Source of the DNA: Xenorhabdus koppenhoeferi
GTDB lineage: Bacteria > Pseudomonadota > Gammaproteobacteria > Enterobacterales > Enterobacteriaceae
Length of the DNA: 64,000 nt
Direction of reading: 5' to 3'
NCBI RefSeq assembly: GCF_900116635.1
Contig: NZ_FPBJ01000001.1
Coordinates: 1-64,000, forward strand
Shown: one piece after another, positions 25,590-34,731 of the stretch
Numbering within the stretch: position 1 is the stretch's first letter
How the letters are laid out: each line of letters begins with the position of its first letter
Program-made: the position numbers and the translations under genes
The notes under the pieces: generated by a model
Seen by the model: the letters and a program-made list of their open reading frames with translations, nothing else
The model's database searches: none
Told to the model about the DNA's origin: nothing

Positions 25590-26369
25590 TCAAACGTCAA
25601 CACGCCCTAATTCCTGTACTTCCGAAATCAGGTTTTTATTGCCATTAAATACCCGGTGTAAATACCTATTATAGTTAGCACCCAGTTCGGAATAACCATT
25701 GAGATTATCAATCAATTTACTGGTATTCAGTGTTTTCTGCGTTGTTCTCTGGTTTGCCCGTGAAGAGCGTAATGACTTATAGGCACGGTGCGTATTCAGA
25801 TTTTTCATATAAGCAACGACAGAATCATCAATCGTACGGTAAACAGAATAACCTTTGATCTTTCCTTTAGTCTTGCCACAAGAAGCACAACGCATTCCGA
25901 ACAGGTTATTGTTTTTCTGGGCAAGTTCCGAAGTTCCCCAGCCTGATTCTGCTGCCGCTTGAGTGGCAACAAAATGGGTCGGTATAATGTCAACCCGACT
26001 CAGCAGGCTATCCCAATTGACCTGTCTTGGTGAATTGCAGGTCATTTTATAATCCATGCAGATCTTTTTTAGCCGATCGATATCCTGTACAGACCAGTGG
26101 ACTGTTTTCTGGTGTGACAGGAGCCATTTGCGGTCTTGCATAATTTTTTGGTTATGCTGATCAACTACAGGGACAACAATATTTAAAAACGCTTTCTTCC
26201 GGGGTGTACCTGAAGGGTATTTTCGCAAATCAGGCAAATTTTTCTGAATGCCATTGTGAGAATACTCTTTCATTTCTGTGGTACTGGTCGAGGCATCGCT
26301 CAGATTGGTAAAGATTAATGAGCTAAAGAAAGCGAAGACCACAGTTGTCCTCATCATTCGAGAAGGCAT
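25590..26369 (-). CDS. bax: Bax-family glucosaminidase-domain protein
   Basis: A 259-aa secreted or periplasmic protein with a signal-like N-terminus (VVFAFFSSLIFTNLSDA) and a glucosaminidase (GH73-like) domain: VATQAAAESGWGTSELAQKNNNLFGMRC holds the catalytic Glu. The LPDLRKYPSGTPRKKAFL segment is nearly identical to E. coli Bax (274 aa). The last residues (ELGRVDV) run into the transposase relic, so the natural C-terminus may have been replaced. It probably acts on peptidoglycan. Confidence 0.88.
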   Translation of the reverse strand: MPSRMMRTTVVFAFFSSLIFTNLSDASTSTTEMKEYSHNGIQKNLPDLRKYPSGTPRKKAFLNIVVPVVDQHNQKIMQDRKWLLSHQKTVHWSVQDIDRLKKICMDYKMTCNSPRQVNWDSLLSRVDIIPTHFVATQAAAESGWGTSELAQKNNNLFGMRCASCGKTKGKIKGYSVYRTIDDSVVAYMKNLNTHRAYKSLRSSRANQRTTQKTLNTSKLIDNLNGYSELGANYNRYLHRVFNGNKNLISEVQELGRVDV

Positions 26370-26921
26370 TTGCTTCTCCTCATTTTATTACTATGTTTTA
26401 TTACTATGGATAAAAAACGGATAAAAAAACAAACGAATATTGGCACTCTACTGACAAATATCTATATTTTTTATGTTGTATGGTAAGTTAATGTAATGAT
26501 TTTTGGGATTTTATCTGGTGATTTTAACTATAAATTTAATGTTTTTTTATTTTGGAATTTTATTTTTTATCTCTGGGTTTTCTATCTAATATTTTGTTTT
26601 TATTTATTATTTTATTCTGTCTATTCTATATTGTGTTCTATGCAAATCCTTATCAAAAACATAGCTAACCGTATGTTTATAAAAACGATGACTGGGATAT
26701 ATACCCTTTAGCTAGTTGGTAACATCATCTCTGGTTTAATTTCTAACTAATTCAAAGTTCTTGAACAGAATGGAGTGTTCAGTATAGGTAACTAACTTAA
26801 TTATGGAATTTCTTATTTTATAATCACCAGTAAATAACATTATCATTCCAATTTTTTCTGGTTAAGAAATGAATTATCCTTAATAAATTCGATTAAAAAA
26901 ATGAGGTTCAGATGCAAGAAG
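26370..26921. other. AT-rich intergenic region
   Basis: About 550 bp, extremely AT-rich, between bax and the DUF3761-like gene's downstream palindrome. A 71-codon frame at 26496-26711 is almost all Phe/Tyr/Leu/Ile codons, as expected by chance at this composition, so I do not call it. Nothing else is seen. Confidence 0.5.
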
Positions 26922-26947
26922 AATTAGGGAGATTAATCTCCCTAATT
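26922..26947. terminator. 26-bp perfect palindrome, terminator-like
   Basis: An AT-flanked palindrome with arms AATTAGGGAGATT / AATCTCCCTAATT, 27 bp past the stop of the minus-strand DUF3761-like gene. There is no long T run on either side, so termination strength is uncertain. Confidence 0.5.
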
Positions 26948-26973
26948 ATATATTATGAAAAATAAATATCATA

Positions 26974-27303
26974 TTATAACCACTTAGCAACGCCGCCGTG
27001 GCGAGAGCAGGCTCCTTTATTAGATTTACTCTTGCTATAAGTCCCGTCTTTACAAAGTGCCGTATTGGCGCCTTTTTTTGCAGGATTATTACTCTTCTTG
27101 GATGCTTTTTGATTCTTTGCTTTTTTGGTTACTTTTTTCTCTAGCGGGTTAACTTTGTTTGTTGTGGATTTAACATTATGTTCAACTGCTGTTGCGGTTT
27201 TTGAAACGGCCCCAGCTGAAGTGGATACCGCAGGCGCTGCAAGTACTGTACTTGAAAATAACACTAGTAATGCTGTAACTGATAACTTTAAGCTTTTCAT
27301 CAC
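26974..27303 (-). CDS. secreted DUF3761-like basic protein
   Basis: A 109-aa protein with a clear signal peptide (LKLSVTALLVLFSSTVLAAPA). A middle Lys/Ala/Ser-rich low-complexity region (about residues 28-78) leads to a C-terminal Cys motif, CKDGTYSKSKSNKGACSRHGG, matching the DUF3761 pattern. The role is unknown; the basic, small, exported character suggests a cell-surface or secreted factor. It is isolated, with AT-rich spacers on both sides. Confidence 0.75.
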   Translation of the reverse strand: MMKSLKLSVTALLVLFSSTVLAAPAVSTSAGAVSKTATAVEHNVKSTTNKVNPLEKKVTKKAKNQKASKKSNNPAKKGANTALCKDGTYSKSKSNKGACSRHGGVAKWL

Positions 27304-27795
27304 TTATATCCTCTGGTTAGAGTACGTAAACACGAAGTCTACTCTTGCAGTTCGGAGTATAGTTTTGAATGATATGATTGTAAATTTGATATAGGTAATA
27401 TTTTTATAGATGTTTACTTTTAATTATTAAATCGTTTTTATCGGTAACTAATTGTATTTAAATTTTACCCTGCTATTTTCACATTGAAATAAACAAAGAA
27501 AATCAAATAAATATTACAGATTTCTGAGGGATGGGATAACAATTATCGTGAGAGGTATATGTTTTGAATAAATAGTGAAAATCGTATAATATTTGTTATT
27601 TTCCATATCGTTACATTAATTTCACAACAGAACTACTCCATGAATACGTAATTTATGCAATTAGCCTTGAATGGAAATCTTGGGGAAGCGATCAATTGAC
27701 TATTTTATTTTCTGTATTTGTTCTACTGACAGATTTGCGATACTACTTATCAAAGCAATTGGACAACGGGAAGTCACGGGTACAATAATGACATT
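27304..27795. other. AT-rich intergenic region
   Basis: Some 490 bp without a supportable gene, between the secreted-protein gene and the SDR pseudogene. It should contain the leftward promoter of the former. Nothing else recognised. Confidence 0.5.
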
Positions 27796-28102
27796 GTGCA
27801 AAAAGTGACAGTCATTACAGGTGGTTCACGGGGTATTAGTAAGACTATCGCGTTTTGTTTGGCAAAACGAGGACATATCATATCTGCACAGGGTATTAGA
27901 ATAAATACAGTACTTCCGGGGTTTATCTATACTGACATGCATGCTGATAGCGAAGAACCTGAACGCATTGATCGAATCAAGGATTTTTTACCGATGAAGC
28001 GAGTAGTTAGCCAGAAGAAATTGCTCAGGCTATTGCATGGCTACTATAGGATGAATCATCTATGTTACGGGCAATTTTATTGACTTGGCTGGTGGGAAAT
28101 AA
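27796..28102 (+). pseudogene. short-chain dehydrogenase/reductase, decayed
   Basis: A GTG-initiated start gives KVTVITGGSRGISKTIAFCLAKRGH, the SDR cofactor motif, then jumps directly to AQGIRINTVLPGFIYTDMHA, so about 130 central residues including the Tyr-Lys active site are deleted. A frameshift follows: the family ending PEEIAQAIAWLL lies in another frame, and VTGNFIDLAGGK plus its stop (28100-28102) in a third. It is clearly non-functional. Confidence 0.88.
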
Positions 28103-28168
28103 ACACTATTGTGGACATAGTTTGCCACGCAGCAACTTGAGACCAATGGGACATATCCGGGTTCCGTA

Positions 28169-28205
28169 AGCCGGAATTTTTTCAATAATTTTCCGGCTAA
28201 TTATT
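28169..28205 (+). terminator. hairpin after SDR pseudogene
   Basis: AGCCGGAA / TTCCGGCT stem with a 14-nt AT loop, followed by TAATTATTTT. A weak terminator, perhaps the original one of the SDR gene. Confidence 0.5.
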
Positions 28206-28209
28206 TTAA

Positions 28210-28268
28210 ACATGTGGTTTCAAATACATGGTTTTAACTACATGGTTTTAACTACATAGATTTTTAAA
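28210..28268 (+). repeat. degenerate 14-bp tandem repeat (ACATGGTTTTAACT)
   Basis: Two perfect copies (28226-28239 and 28240-28253) flanked by diverged copies on each side. It is AT-rich and non-coding, downstream of the convergent unknown ORF. Confidence 0.75.
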
Positions 28269-28359
28269 TATATTGCCTTAAACTCAGGTTTTAAACATAG
28301 AAGGTTTTTAAACAGATAGCATCATTTAAATGAACCGTGGTTTTAAATTGACAATAGTA

Positions 28360-28710
28360 TTAAGCCTGCCTTTCCATCAGCTTTGGCTTAAGAATAACCT
28401 TGCCGGGTTCCACCTCAATATGAATAGGTTGTTCTATTAAGTTGCTGATTGTTAACCAGTCCCCCGCGATATAAAGCTCACCATTCTCACGAATGCTATC
28501 GATCCCTTCATAGGGATTATCTTCTACTTCTTTGATTAAACTGACTAAATCTACATTGGGAGCAACGAGAGAGATAATGAGACCATTGGAAAATTGTGAT
28601 ATGTGAAATAACTCATTTGCGGTAAACCCAGCATCGCGGAGTTCACAGCCATTAAGTATTAATTCCGGAATATCAATGTCAGTCTGGCGAAATGAAACAT
28701 GAAGGCTCAT
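28360..28710 (-). CDS. unknown protein, possible tandem AbrB/SymE-like halves
   Basis: A 116-aa ORF, acidic and without membrane segments. Two stretches, IPELILNGCELRDAGF... and GELYIAGDWLTISNLI...IHIEVEPGKVILKPK, look like paired copies of the swapped-hairpin pattern seen in SymE/MazE-AbrB-like proteins. That resemblance is by eye and weak. Codon use looks normal, and AGGAACG precedes the ATG. It sits alone between an SDR pseudogene and a gene-poor 1.2-kb stretch. Function not assigned. Confidence 0.55.
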   Translation of the reverse strand: MSLHVSFRQTDIDIPELILNGCELRDAGFTANELFHISQFSNGLIISLVAPNVDLVSLIKEVEDNPYEGIDSIRENGELYIAGDWLTISNLIEQPIHIEVEPGKVILKPKLMERQA

Positions 28711-29944
28711 TTATACGTTCCTTGTGTTATTTGGGTATACGACGATACTTTATCAGCACTTTGCCCGCACTGCACCGCGGAATTATATGTGTTTTTATCT
28801 GTACCGCATATCATTGATTAATGATTGATATCTACACTAGCGTTTAGTTGACTAACATGCTATCGACAATGTTGCTCTTTGAGAAGTGACTCGCAAAAAA
28901 TCACTGTATATTTATACAACTTTAAATATTTTTGTTTCAATTACATTGCGAAATCATTTTGTAAATAGACGACATAACGTAATAGTAGGGGGAATTTATT
29001 TGGCGGATTATAGCTTGATTTATTTTAGTCATATTTTTTGAATGATTTTATAGTGTTTTTTATAGTTATTATTTTCCTGGTATACTTTTTCAATTGTTTT
29101 TAACATAGTTATGTTTTTTATTTTATTGGAAATAAAATGTTTCATGTATCCCAATGGATATTGGGATATAGCCAATAAAACTATCATTTGAAAGACGGTG
29201 GTTATATAAATAACAGAGATCTTCTGGTATCTTCATTAATGAGTATCCAATGATTTAATTTATATAAATAATCATTATGGTATTGTTTTTTTAATAGGTA
29301 AATTTGAATGAAACGTATTCCAGAACCTTTTAAGTACGTTGCCACATTTATGATATGAATTAATCGTGTAACTGTTATTTATTTCATCTCTAATGTTCTA
29401 TTTTATTTATTTTCAGTATATCAGATCAGAAATGGTTATTTTTTATCTTTTTATGTGTTGGATGATTAAAAGAGATTACCTGACTGCCTTATTTGTCGCA
29501 TTATTTAATATATTAGGTTTTTTATGCTATTTTTTGCGATCACTGACAATGAAAATAATAATCTAACTGTATAACGTATTTTTTTGATGATTTTTTTGTA
29601 TTTTTATGGGAGGTAATTAATATCTATAAAATCATCAGGAACACAAGTATCAATGCACAAATTGCGATTTGCGCGAATCAAACAAGATTGGCAGACAAAA
29701 TGACCACTGAAGATTGATCAATGCAGGGAATTACTCTTTCGAAATAGAATATTATGTAAAGGGGAAAAATAAATAGAAAAATCAAGTAGAAATAATTTGG
29801 CTGGCACCGTAAGGCAAGACGAAAAACAAGGGAAATTTATTAGTTAAGAAACAATAAGATGAGTTGATTTTTACCGATGGAGAAAAACATAAACTAAAGT
29901 TAAGAAGAGCCATTTTAGGTGACTTGACAGTTTGGTACTAATTG
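28711..29944. other. long gene-poor AT-rich region
   Basis: A 1.2-kb stretch with no convincing ORF on either strand. It contains a shortened ERIC-like element (29147-29207) and, in its last 300 bp, short coding-like scraps broken by stops that I cannot assign. This is typical of decayed mobile or fimbrial DNA, but nothing identifies it. Confidence 0.55.
29147..29207 (+). repeat. probable ERIC remnant
   Basis: Begins TATCCCAATGGAT and ends TTTGAAAGACGGTGGTTATAT, matching left and right ends of the local ERIC elements with the core missing. About 61 bp and diverged. Confidence 0.55.
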
Positions 29945-29948
29945 TCAA
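29924..29948. promoter_or_regulatory. inverted repeat overlapping recombinase stop
   Basis: TTGACA at 29924-29929 and TGTCAA at 29943-29948, separated by 13 bp. It spans the recombinase stop codon. Inverted pairs of this sort are recombination half sites in fim/mrp-type switches; here it could equally be a weak hairpin. Confidence 0.4.
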
Positions 29949-30583
29949 ATAAGCGCGTTTTCCTTTTTGATCTTATATCGTCTCGAAGGACCTGCATCAC
30001 TCGCAGTGTAACGGACAGTATGACGAATATTACGGTGGCCTAAATAGTCCTGAATCAAGCGGGTATCGACACCATTGTCCGCCAGTGCATAGCCACAGGC
30101 ATGCCTCAACATGTGTGGATTAGCGCAAATCGACAATCTGGCCTTCTGGCTGGTCTGCCGGATGATTTTATACATCTGCTGCCGCGACATACGCTGACCA
30201 TTGCGGGAGAGAAACAACCAGTCCGCCTCTTCTCCGGATTGTTGGTGTGGCGGGGCTTTTGATAAATAATTCTGTCGATATACCAACCAGTGACGAATAA
30301 GCTGGACTTCACGTTGTACCATAGGGTGAATGGTGGAAAAGCCATTCTTCAGCCGCTGTACCCGCAGACTTCTGCCATCCAAATCCACATCCGACAGTTT
30401 CAGACTCAACAGTTCAGAAACTCGAAAACCGTGAATAAAAGACATAAAAATCATGCATATATTACGTTCTGCATGGGCATGCTTGCCCAACTCCCTGAGC
30501 AGAATTTCTATCTCAGGCTGAGTCAGATACTTACGTTTTAGCATGGTATTCACCTCCAGAAAGCGATAAAAAGCCAGTTCCAT
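29945..30583 (-). CDS. FimB/FimE/MrpI-type tyrosine recombinase
   Basis: A 212-aa tyrosine recombinase of the fimbrial phase-switch type. The catalytic residues are visible: R in FIHGFRVSELLSL, HxxR in NPHMLRHACGYALADNGVD, H in YLGHRNIRHTVRYT and the nucleophile Tyr in VRYT. Full length for the family (about 190-210 aa). The start might be the internal ATG giving MLKRKYLTQPE (30544). No fimbrial genes lie nearby, so it is an orphan; it may act elsewhere or on a lost switch. Confidence 0.85.
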   Translation of the reverse strand: MELAFYRFLEVNTMLKRKYLTQPEIEILLRELGKHAHAERNICMIFMSFIHGFRVSELLSLKLSDVDLDGRSLRVQRLKNGFSTIHPMVQREVQLIRHWLVYRQNYLSKAPPHQQSGEEADWLFLSRNGQRMSRQQMYKIIRQTSQKARLSICANPHMLRHACGYALADNGVDTRLIQDYLGHRNIRHTVRYTASDAGPSRRYKIKKENALI

Positions 30584-30722
30584 TCGGCTCTGGGAATAGA
30601 ATAATATAAAAAGATCATTTATTAGTGTTGTTGATTATTTGCAGAGTGCAAGGTGAGTGAATGAATCTTCATCATCCACAATATTTTTAGACAATATTTT
30701 TACGAAAATATTTTTATGATAA

Positions 30723-30752
30723 AAAAACTCCGTTGTTTTAAACGGAGTTTGT
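30723..30752 (-). terminator. second terminator downstream of glyA
   Basis: Perfect 10-bp stem AAACTCCGTT / AACGGAGTTT with a 6-nt loop. On the minus strand it is followed by a T run. It backs up the first glyA terminator and also separates the recombinase. Confidence 0.85.
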
Positions 30753-30775
30753 CTGTGGCCTAAAATGGCAGGAAA

Positions 30776-30815
30776 ATACAAAAAACCCGCTCAAAACGAA
30801 TGTCATGAGTCGGGA
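30776..30815 (-). terminator. glyA intrinsic terminator
   Basis: Reading leftward, CCCGACTCA pairs with TGAGCGGG (one bulge) and a TTTTTT tract follows; it lies 62-100 bp beyond the glyA stop. Confidence 0.8.
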
Positions 30816-30876
30816 TTTAGTAATATCGACAATGCAGCTCAAAGCACTGTCAGTATTTTATTTTAAATTGGTATAT

Positions 30877-32130
30877 TTATGCATAAACCGGATATTTTGC
30901 ACAGATTGCCAATATTTTCTGTTTAACACTTTCAATCGTCGCATCATCATTGATGTTATCTAACACATCACAGATCCAACCGGCCAGTTCTCGGGTTTCT
31001 TCTTCTTTAAAGCCACGCCGGGTAATAGCAGGTGTACCGATACGAATACCAGAGGTTACAAACGGGCTACGAGGATCGTCAGGCACACTATTTTTGTTAA
31101 CAGTAATATTGGCGCGCCCTAATGCTGCATCTGCTTCTTTACCGGTAATGTCTTTATCCACCAAATCCAACAAGAACAGATGGTTTTCAGTCTCACCAGA
31201 AACCACTTTATAGCTGCGTTGCAGGAACACTTCTACCATGACTTTCGCATTTTTGGCGACTTGCTGCTGATAAACCTTAAATTCAGGCTCCATCGCTTCT
31301 TTCAGAGCAACAGCCTTACCGGCAATAACGTGCATCAGCGGGCCACCCTGAGAACCGGGGAAAACAGAAGAGTTTATTTTCTTGTAAAACTCTTCATCAC
31401 CACCTTTTGCTAAAATCAGGCCACCACGCGGGCCAGCCAGTGTTTTGTGCGTTGTGGTTGTGACAACGTGGGCATGAGGAACTGGGTTTGGATAGACACC
31501 CGCAGCCACCAAACCAGCGACATGAGCCATATCAACGAACAGATAAGCCCCGATTTCATCGGCAATTTCACGCATCTTCGCCCAATCAACAACACCGGAG
31601 TAAGCAGAGAAGCCGCCGATAATCATTTTTGGCTGGTGTTTTTGCGCTTGGGTACGGATATCGTCGTAATCGATTTTACCTCTGTTATCAATGCCATAAG
31701 GCACAATGTTATACAGTTTACCGGAGAAATTTACTGGAGAGCCGTGAGTCAAATGGCCGCCGTGAGCCAGATTCATCCCTAAAACAGTATCTCCAGGTTG
31801 CAGCAATGTCATATACACCGCAGCATTTGCCTGAGAACCAGAGTGTGGTTGGACGTTAGCATAATCTGCACCAAACAACGCTTTCGCACGATCAATCGCA
31901 AGTTGTTCAACAACATCGACATACTCACAGCCACCATAGTAGCGTTTACCCGGATAACCTTCCGCATACTTGTTAGTGAGTTGAGATCCTTGAGCCTGCA
32001 TAACTCTTGGGCTGGTGTAGTTTTCAGAGGCAATCAATTCAATGTGTTCTTCTTGACGACAAACCTCCTGTTCCATCGCTTGCCACAGTTCGGGATCGTA
32101 ATTCGCAATATTCATTTCACGCTTTAACAT
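30877..32130 (-). CDS. glyA: serine hydroxymethyltransferase
   Basis: PLP enzyme interconverting serine + THF and glycine + 5,10-methylene-THF, the main source of glycine and C1 units. Length is 417 aa, identical to E. coli GlyA. The PLP-lysine motif is [15 protein letters not shown], with [22 protein letters not shown] preceding. AGGAG precedes ATG. The upstream region carries a PurR box, consistent with purine-dependent control. Confidence 0.98.
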   Translation of the reverse strand: MLKREMNIANYDPELWQAMEQEVCRQEEHIELIASENYTSPRVMQAQGSQLTNKYAEGYPGKRYYGGCEYVDVVEQLAIDRAKALFGADYANVQPHSGSQANAAVYMTLLQPGDTVLGMNLAHGGHLTHGSPVNFSGKLYNIVPYGIDNRGKIDYDDIRTQAQKHQPKMIIGGFSAYSGVVDWAKMREIADEIGAYLFVDMAHVAGLVAAGVYPNPVPHAHVVTTTTHKTLAGPRGGLILAKGGDEEFYKKINSSVFPGSQGGPLMHVIAGKAVALKEAMEPEFKVYQQQVAKNAKVMVEVFLQRSYKVVSGETENHLFLLDLVDKDITGKEADAALGRANITVNKNSVPDDPRSPFVTSGIRIGTPAITRRGFKEEETRELAGWICDVLDNINDDATIESVKQKILAICAKYPVYA

Positions 32131-32237
32131 TTGGTTCTCCTGACTCAGCTACATCACTAAAAATTACCCCTGAGGGCCAGAATGTCACACAGTGTAAACT
32201 CTTTTTCTCTAATGAGATAGTCTTGACAAGATAATTT

Positions 32238-32253
32238 ACGCAAACGTTTGCAT
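32238..32253. promoter_or_regulatory. PurR operator upstream of glyA
   Basis: ACGCAAACGTTTGCAT matches the PurR consensus (ACGCAAACGTTTTCGT) at almost all positions and is centred about 115 bp upstream of the glyA start. E. coli glyA is a known PurR target. Confidence 0.85.
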
Positions 32254-32379
32254 TATTTGTTGATTGCCTCTTTGCGGCTAAATAACTAACTATAAAATCA
32301 ACAATTTCAGATTTATCACTAATATTTGTGATCTTAATCAAAATTTATGCTCATAAAAAGACAAGATCCTTTCAGATTT

Positions 32380-32393
32380 TTGATTTAAATCAA
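32380..32393. promoter_or_regulatory. FNR-type palindrome
   Basis: TTGATTTAAATCAA fits the FNR consensus TTGAT-N4-ATCAA perfectly. In E. coli an FNR/NsrR site controls the divergent hmp gene at this spot. Here no hmp follows. Confidence 0.6.
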
Positions 32394-32570
32394 TATGATC
32401 TTCTTTTTTTATTTGGTGTATTCCCAAATACAATTTATAAATTTCGAGGTCATAAATAGAATGAGCCGTACCATCAGGTTGCTTTATAAATTATAGGCTA
32501 AAACAGTTGCACTCCCGTTTGAATATGGGTCATTGCCCAGCTTCCGTTATCACTTTTTTCGGAATTTCAG

Positions 32571-32921
<351 letters not shown>

Positions 32922-32924
32922 TTA

Positions 32925-34547
32925 TTACCAGTTCTTATGCCCGAAACCAGAAGTAATCGGGTAGCGACGGTCTTTACCAAAATCACGTTGTGTAATACGT
33001 GGGCCAATAGGTGCCTGACGACGTTTATATTCGTTAATATCAACCAGTCGGATCACTTTGCGAACAATGGCTTCATCAAAACCTTCAGCTACTAAGTCAG
33101 CCACTGATTTGTCTTTTTCAACATATCCTTCGAGGATAGCGTCCAGCATGTCATATGGCGGCAAACTATCCTGATCCAGCTGATCCGGTGCCAGTTCCGC
33201 AGAAGGTGGACGATCTATTACCCGCTGAGGGATAGCCGGAGATACTGTATTGCGGTATTCGGACAATGCAAATACCATCGTTTTTGGCACATCTTTCAAC
33301 GCATTAAAGCCCCCCGCCATATCGCCATACAAAGTGGAGTATCCTACTGCTGATTCGCTTTTGTTACTGGTCGTCAATACAAGGCGGCGGTGTTTGTTTG
33401 ACATCGCCATCAAAATAACTGCACGACAGCGGGCCTGCAAATTCTCTTCTGTTGTATCTTTTTCTGTTCCCGCGAACATCGGTTCAAGTTGCGCCATAAA
33501 CGCATCAAACATAGGTTCGATGGATACCAAATCAAACTCAACACCCAGCATTTCTGCTTGTTCCCTGGCATCGTGGATGCTCATCTCTGAGGTATAGCGG
33601 AATGGCATCATAACCGCCTGCACGTGCTCTTTACCTAGCGCGTCTACAACAATCGCCAATGTCAAACCAGAATCAATCCCGCCGGATAAGCCAAGCAAAG
33701 CGCCTTTGAAACCATTTTTCTGTACGTAGTCACGAACAGAGAGCACCAGTGCCTTGTAGATTTGTTCAAGCAGTGGCAGCTGAGGTGTAGGGTTCGCCAT
33801 CGGTTCAATATTCATGTCATTGAAGCGGCATTGTTCAATCTGCTCTTCAAAAGCTGCCATACGATGGGTAATTTCACCATTTGTATCAAAAACCTTTGAG
33901 CAACCATCAAAGATAAGCTGATCTTGTCCGCCAACCTGATTGAGATAGATGATCGACAGTTGAGTGCGCTGGCAATGGGATTTAATTAAGGTACTGCGAA
34001 TATTCGGTTTTTCACGATTATAAGGAGAAGCATTAATCGACAGAACAATTTCTGCACCAGCCTGTTTCAGGGCATCAATTGGCGCATCAAACCACAAGTC
34101 TTCGCAAATCAATAAACCAAGATTATAACCCTTAAATGGTATTACACAGCTTTGCTTACCCGCCTTGAAATAACGTTCTTCATCAAAGACGCCATAGTTT
34201 GGCAGTAACTGCTTGAAATATCTGGCAACAACTTCACCCTTCCAAAACAGTGAAAGGGCATTGTAGAGTTTGCCATCTTGTTGCCACGGATGCCCCACTA
34301 AAATAGCGACCTGAGAGCTTGCTTCCTGCAAACGTATCAATTGTTCACGGCAACGTTGATGCAAATCGGGACGGAACAGTAAATCTTCAGGAAAATAGCC
34401 AGACAGTGCCAGTTCTGAAAACATAACCAGATCAGCATTTTTTTCTTGCTGTTCCTTGACTGTTTGCAACATACGCTCGCAGTTGCCTTCGATGTCTCCC
34501 ACCAGCCAATTTAACTGGGCAAGACCGATATTAAGAGTACGACTCAT
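32925..34547 (-). CDS. nadE: glutamine-dependent NAD+ synthetase (long form)
   Basis: Final step of NAD synthesis using glutamine as N donor. The ATG at 34547 (540 aa, MSRTLNIGLAQLNWLVGD, with GGAG upstream) is preferred over an upstream ATG that adds ten unconserved residues. The N-terminal nitrilase/amidase domain (about 1-250) shows the Glu-Lys-Cys triad in SELALSGYFPEDLL, FKQLLPNYGVFDEERYF and LLICEDLWF. The C-terminal synthetase domain begins at GLSGGIDSGLTLAI. E. coli instead has the short ammonia-dependent NadE elsewhere. Confidence 0.95.
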   Translation of the reverse strand: MSRTLNIGLAQLNWLVGDIEGNCERMLQTVKEQQEKNADLVMFSELALSGYFPEDLLFRPDLHQRCREQLIRLQEASSQVAILVGHPWQQDGKLYNALSLFWKGEVVARYFKQLLPNYGVFDEERYFKAGKQSCVIPFKGYNLGLLICEDLWFDAPIDALKQAGAEIVLSINASPYNREKPNIRSTLIKSHCQRTQLSIIYLNQVGGQDQLIFDGCSKVFDTNGEITHRMAAFEEQIEQCRFNDMNIEPMANPTPQLPLLEQIYKALVLSVRDYVQKNGFKGALLGLSGGIDSGLTLAIVVDALGKEHVQAVMMPFRYTSEMSIHDAREQAEMLGVEFDLVSIEPMFDAFMAQLEPMFAGTEKDTTEENLQARCRAVILMAMSNKHRRLVLTTSNKSESAVGYSTLYGDMAGGFNALKDVPKTMVFALSEYRNTVSPAIPQRVIDRPPSAELAPDQLDQDSLPPYDMLDAILEGYVEKDKSVADLVAEGFDEAIVRKVIRLVDINEYKRRQAPIGPRITQRDFGKDRRYPITSGFGHKNW

Positions 34548-34612
34548 AGAATGCGGCTCTCCTGGGCCATAATTCATCTATCTATCTTACTTCGTCTTAG
34601 CAAGACAGCGCA

Positions 34613-34678
34613 TCTATCCCTTCGTCTTTCAAATTTCAGCATTGGTGCCACGCTGCAATCTGAAATTCATTAGGTATA
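34613..34678 (-). repeat. compact ERIC derivative
   Basis: About 66 bp with ERIC right-end text inverted (CCCTTCGTCTTTCAAA) followed by the left end inverted (TGAAATTCATTAGGTATA). The central core is absent. It lies between nadE and the end of glrR. Confidence 0.7.
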
Positions 34679-34731
34679 TTAAATATATACAATTTTTATT
34701 CAGTGTAAGGGTTTTTGAAATGGTCAAAAAG

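Larger units (their letters stand above)
32131..32570. other. glyA-glnB spacer, hmp missing
   Basis: In E. coli the divergent flavohaemoglobin gene hmp lies here. In this window the 440 bp hold regulatory sites (PurR, FNR-like, an ATCAC-N8-GTGAT inverted repeat at 32315-32332) but no flavohaemoglobin ORF, only an 11-codon frame at 32461. Confidence 0.6.

Noticed and set aside
26496-26711. 71-codon hydrophobic frame rich in Phe/Leu/Tyr
   Set aside because: Composition fits chance reading of very AT-rich DNA; no ribosome site or recognisable family.
29640-29900. Short coding-like scraps upstream of the recombinase stop
   Set aside because: Interrupted by stops in all frames and not matched to any family I know.
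32461-32496. 11-codon ORF with a GAGG-like site in the glyA-glnB spacer
   Set aside because: Too short and unlike the start of Hmp; no further support.
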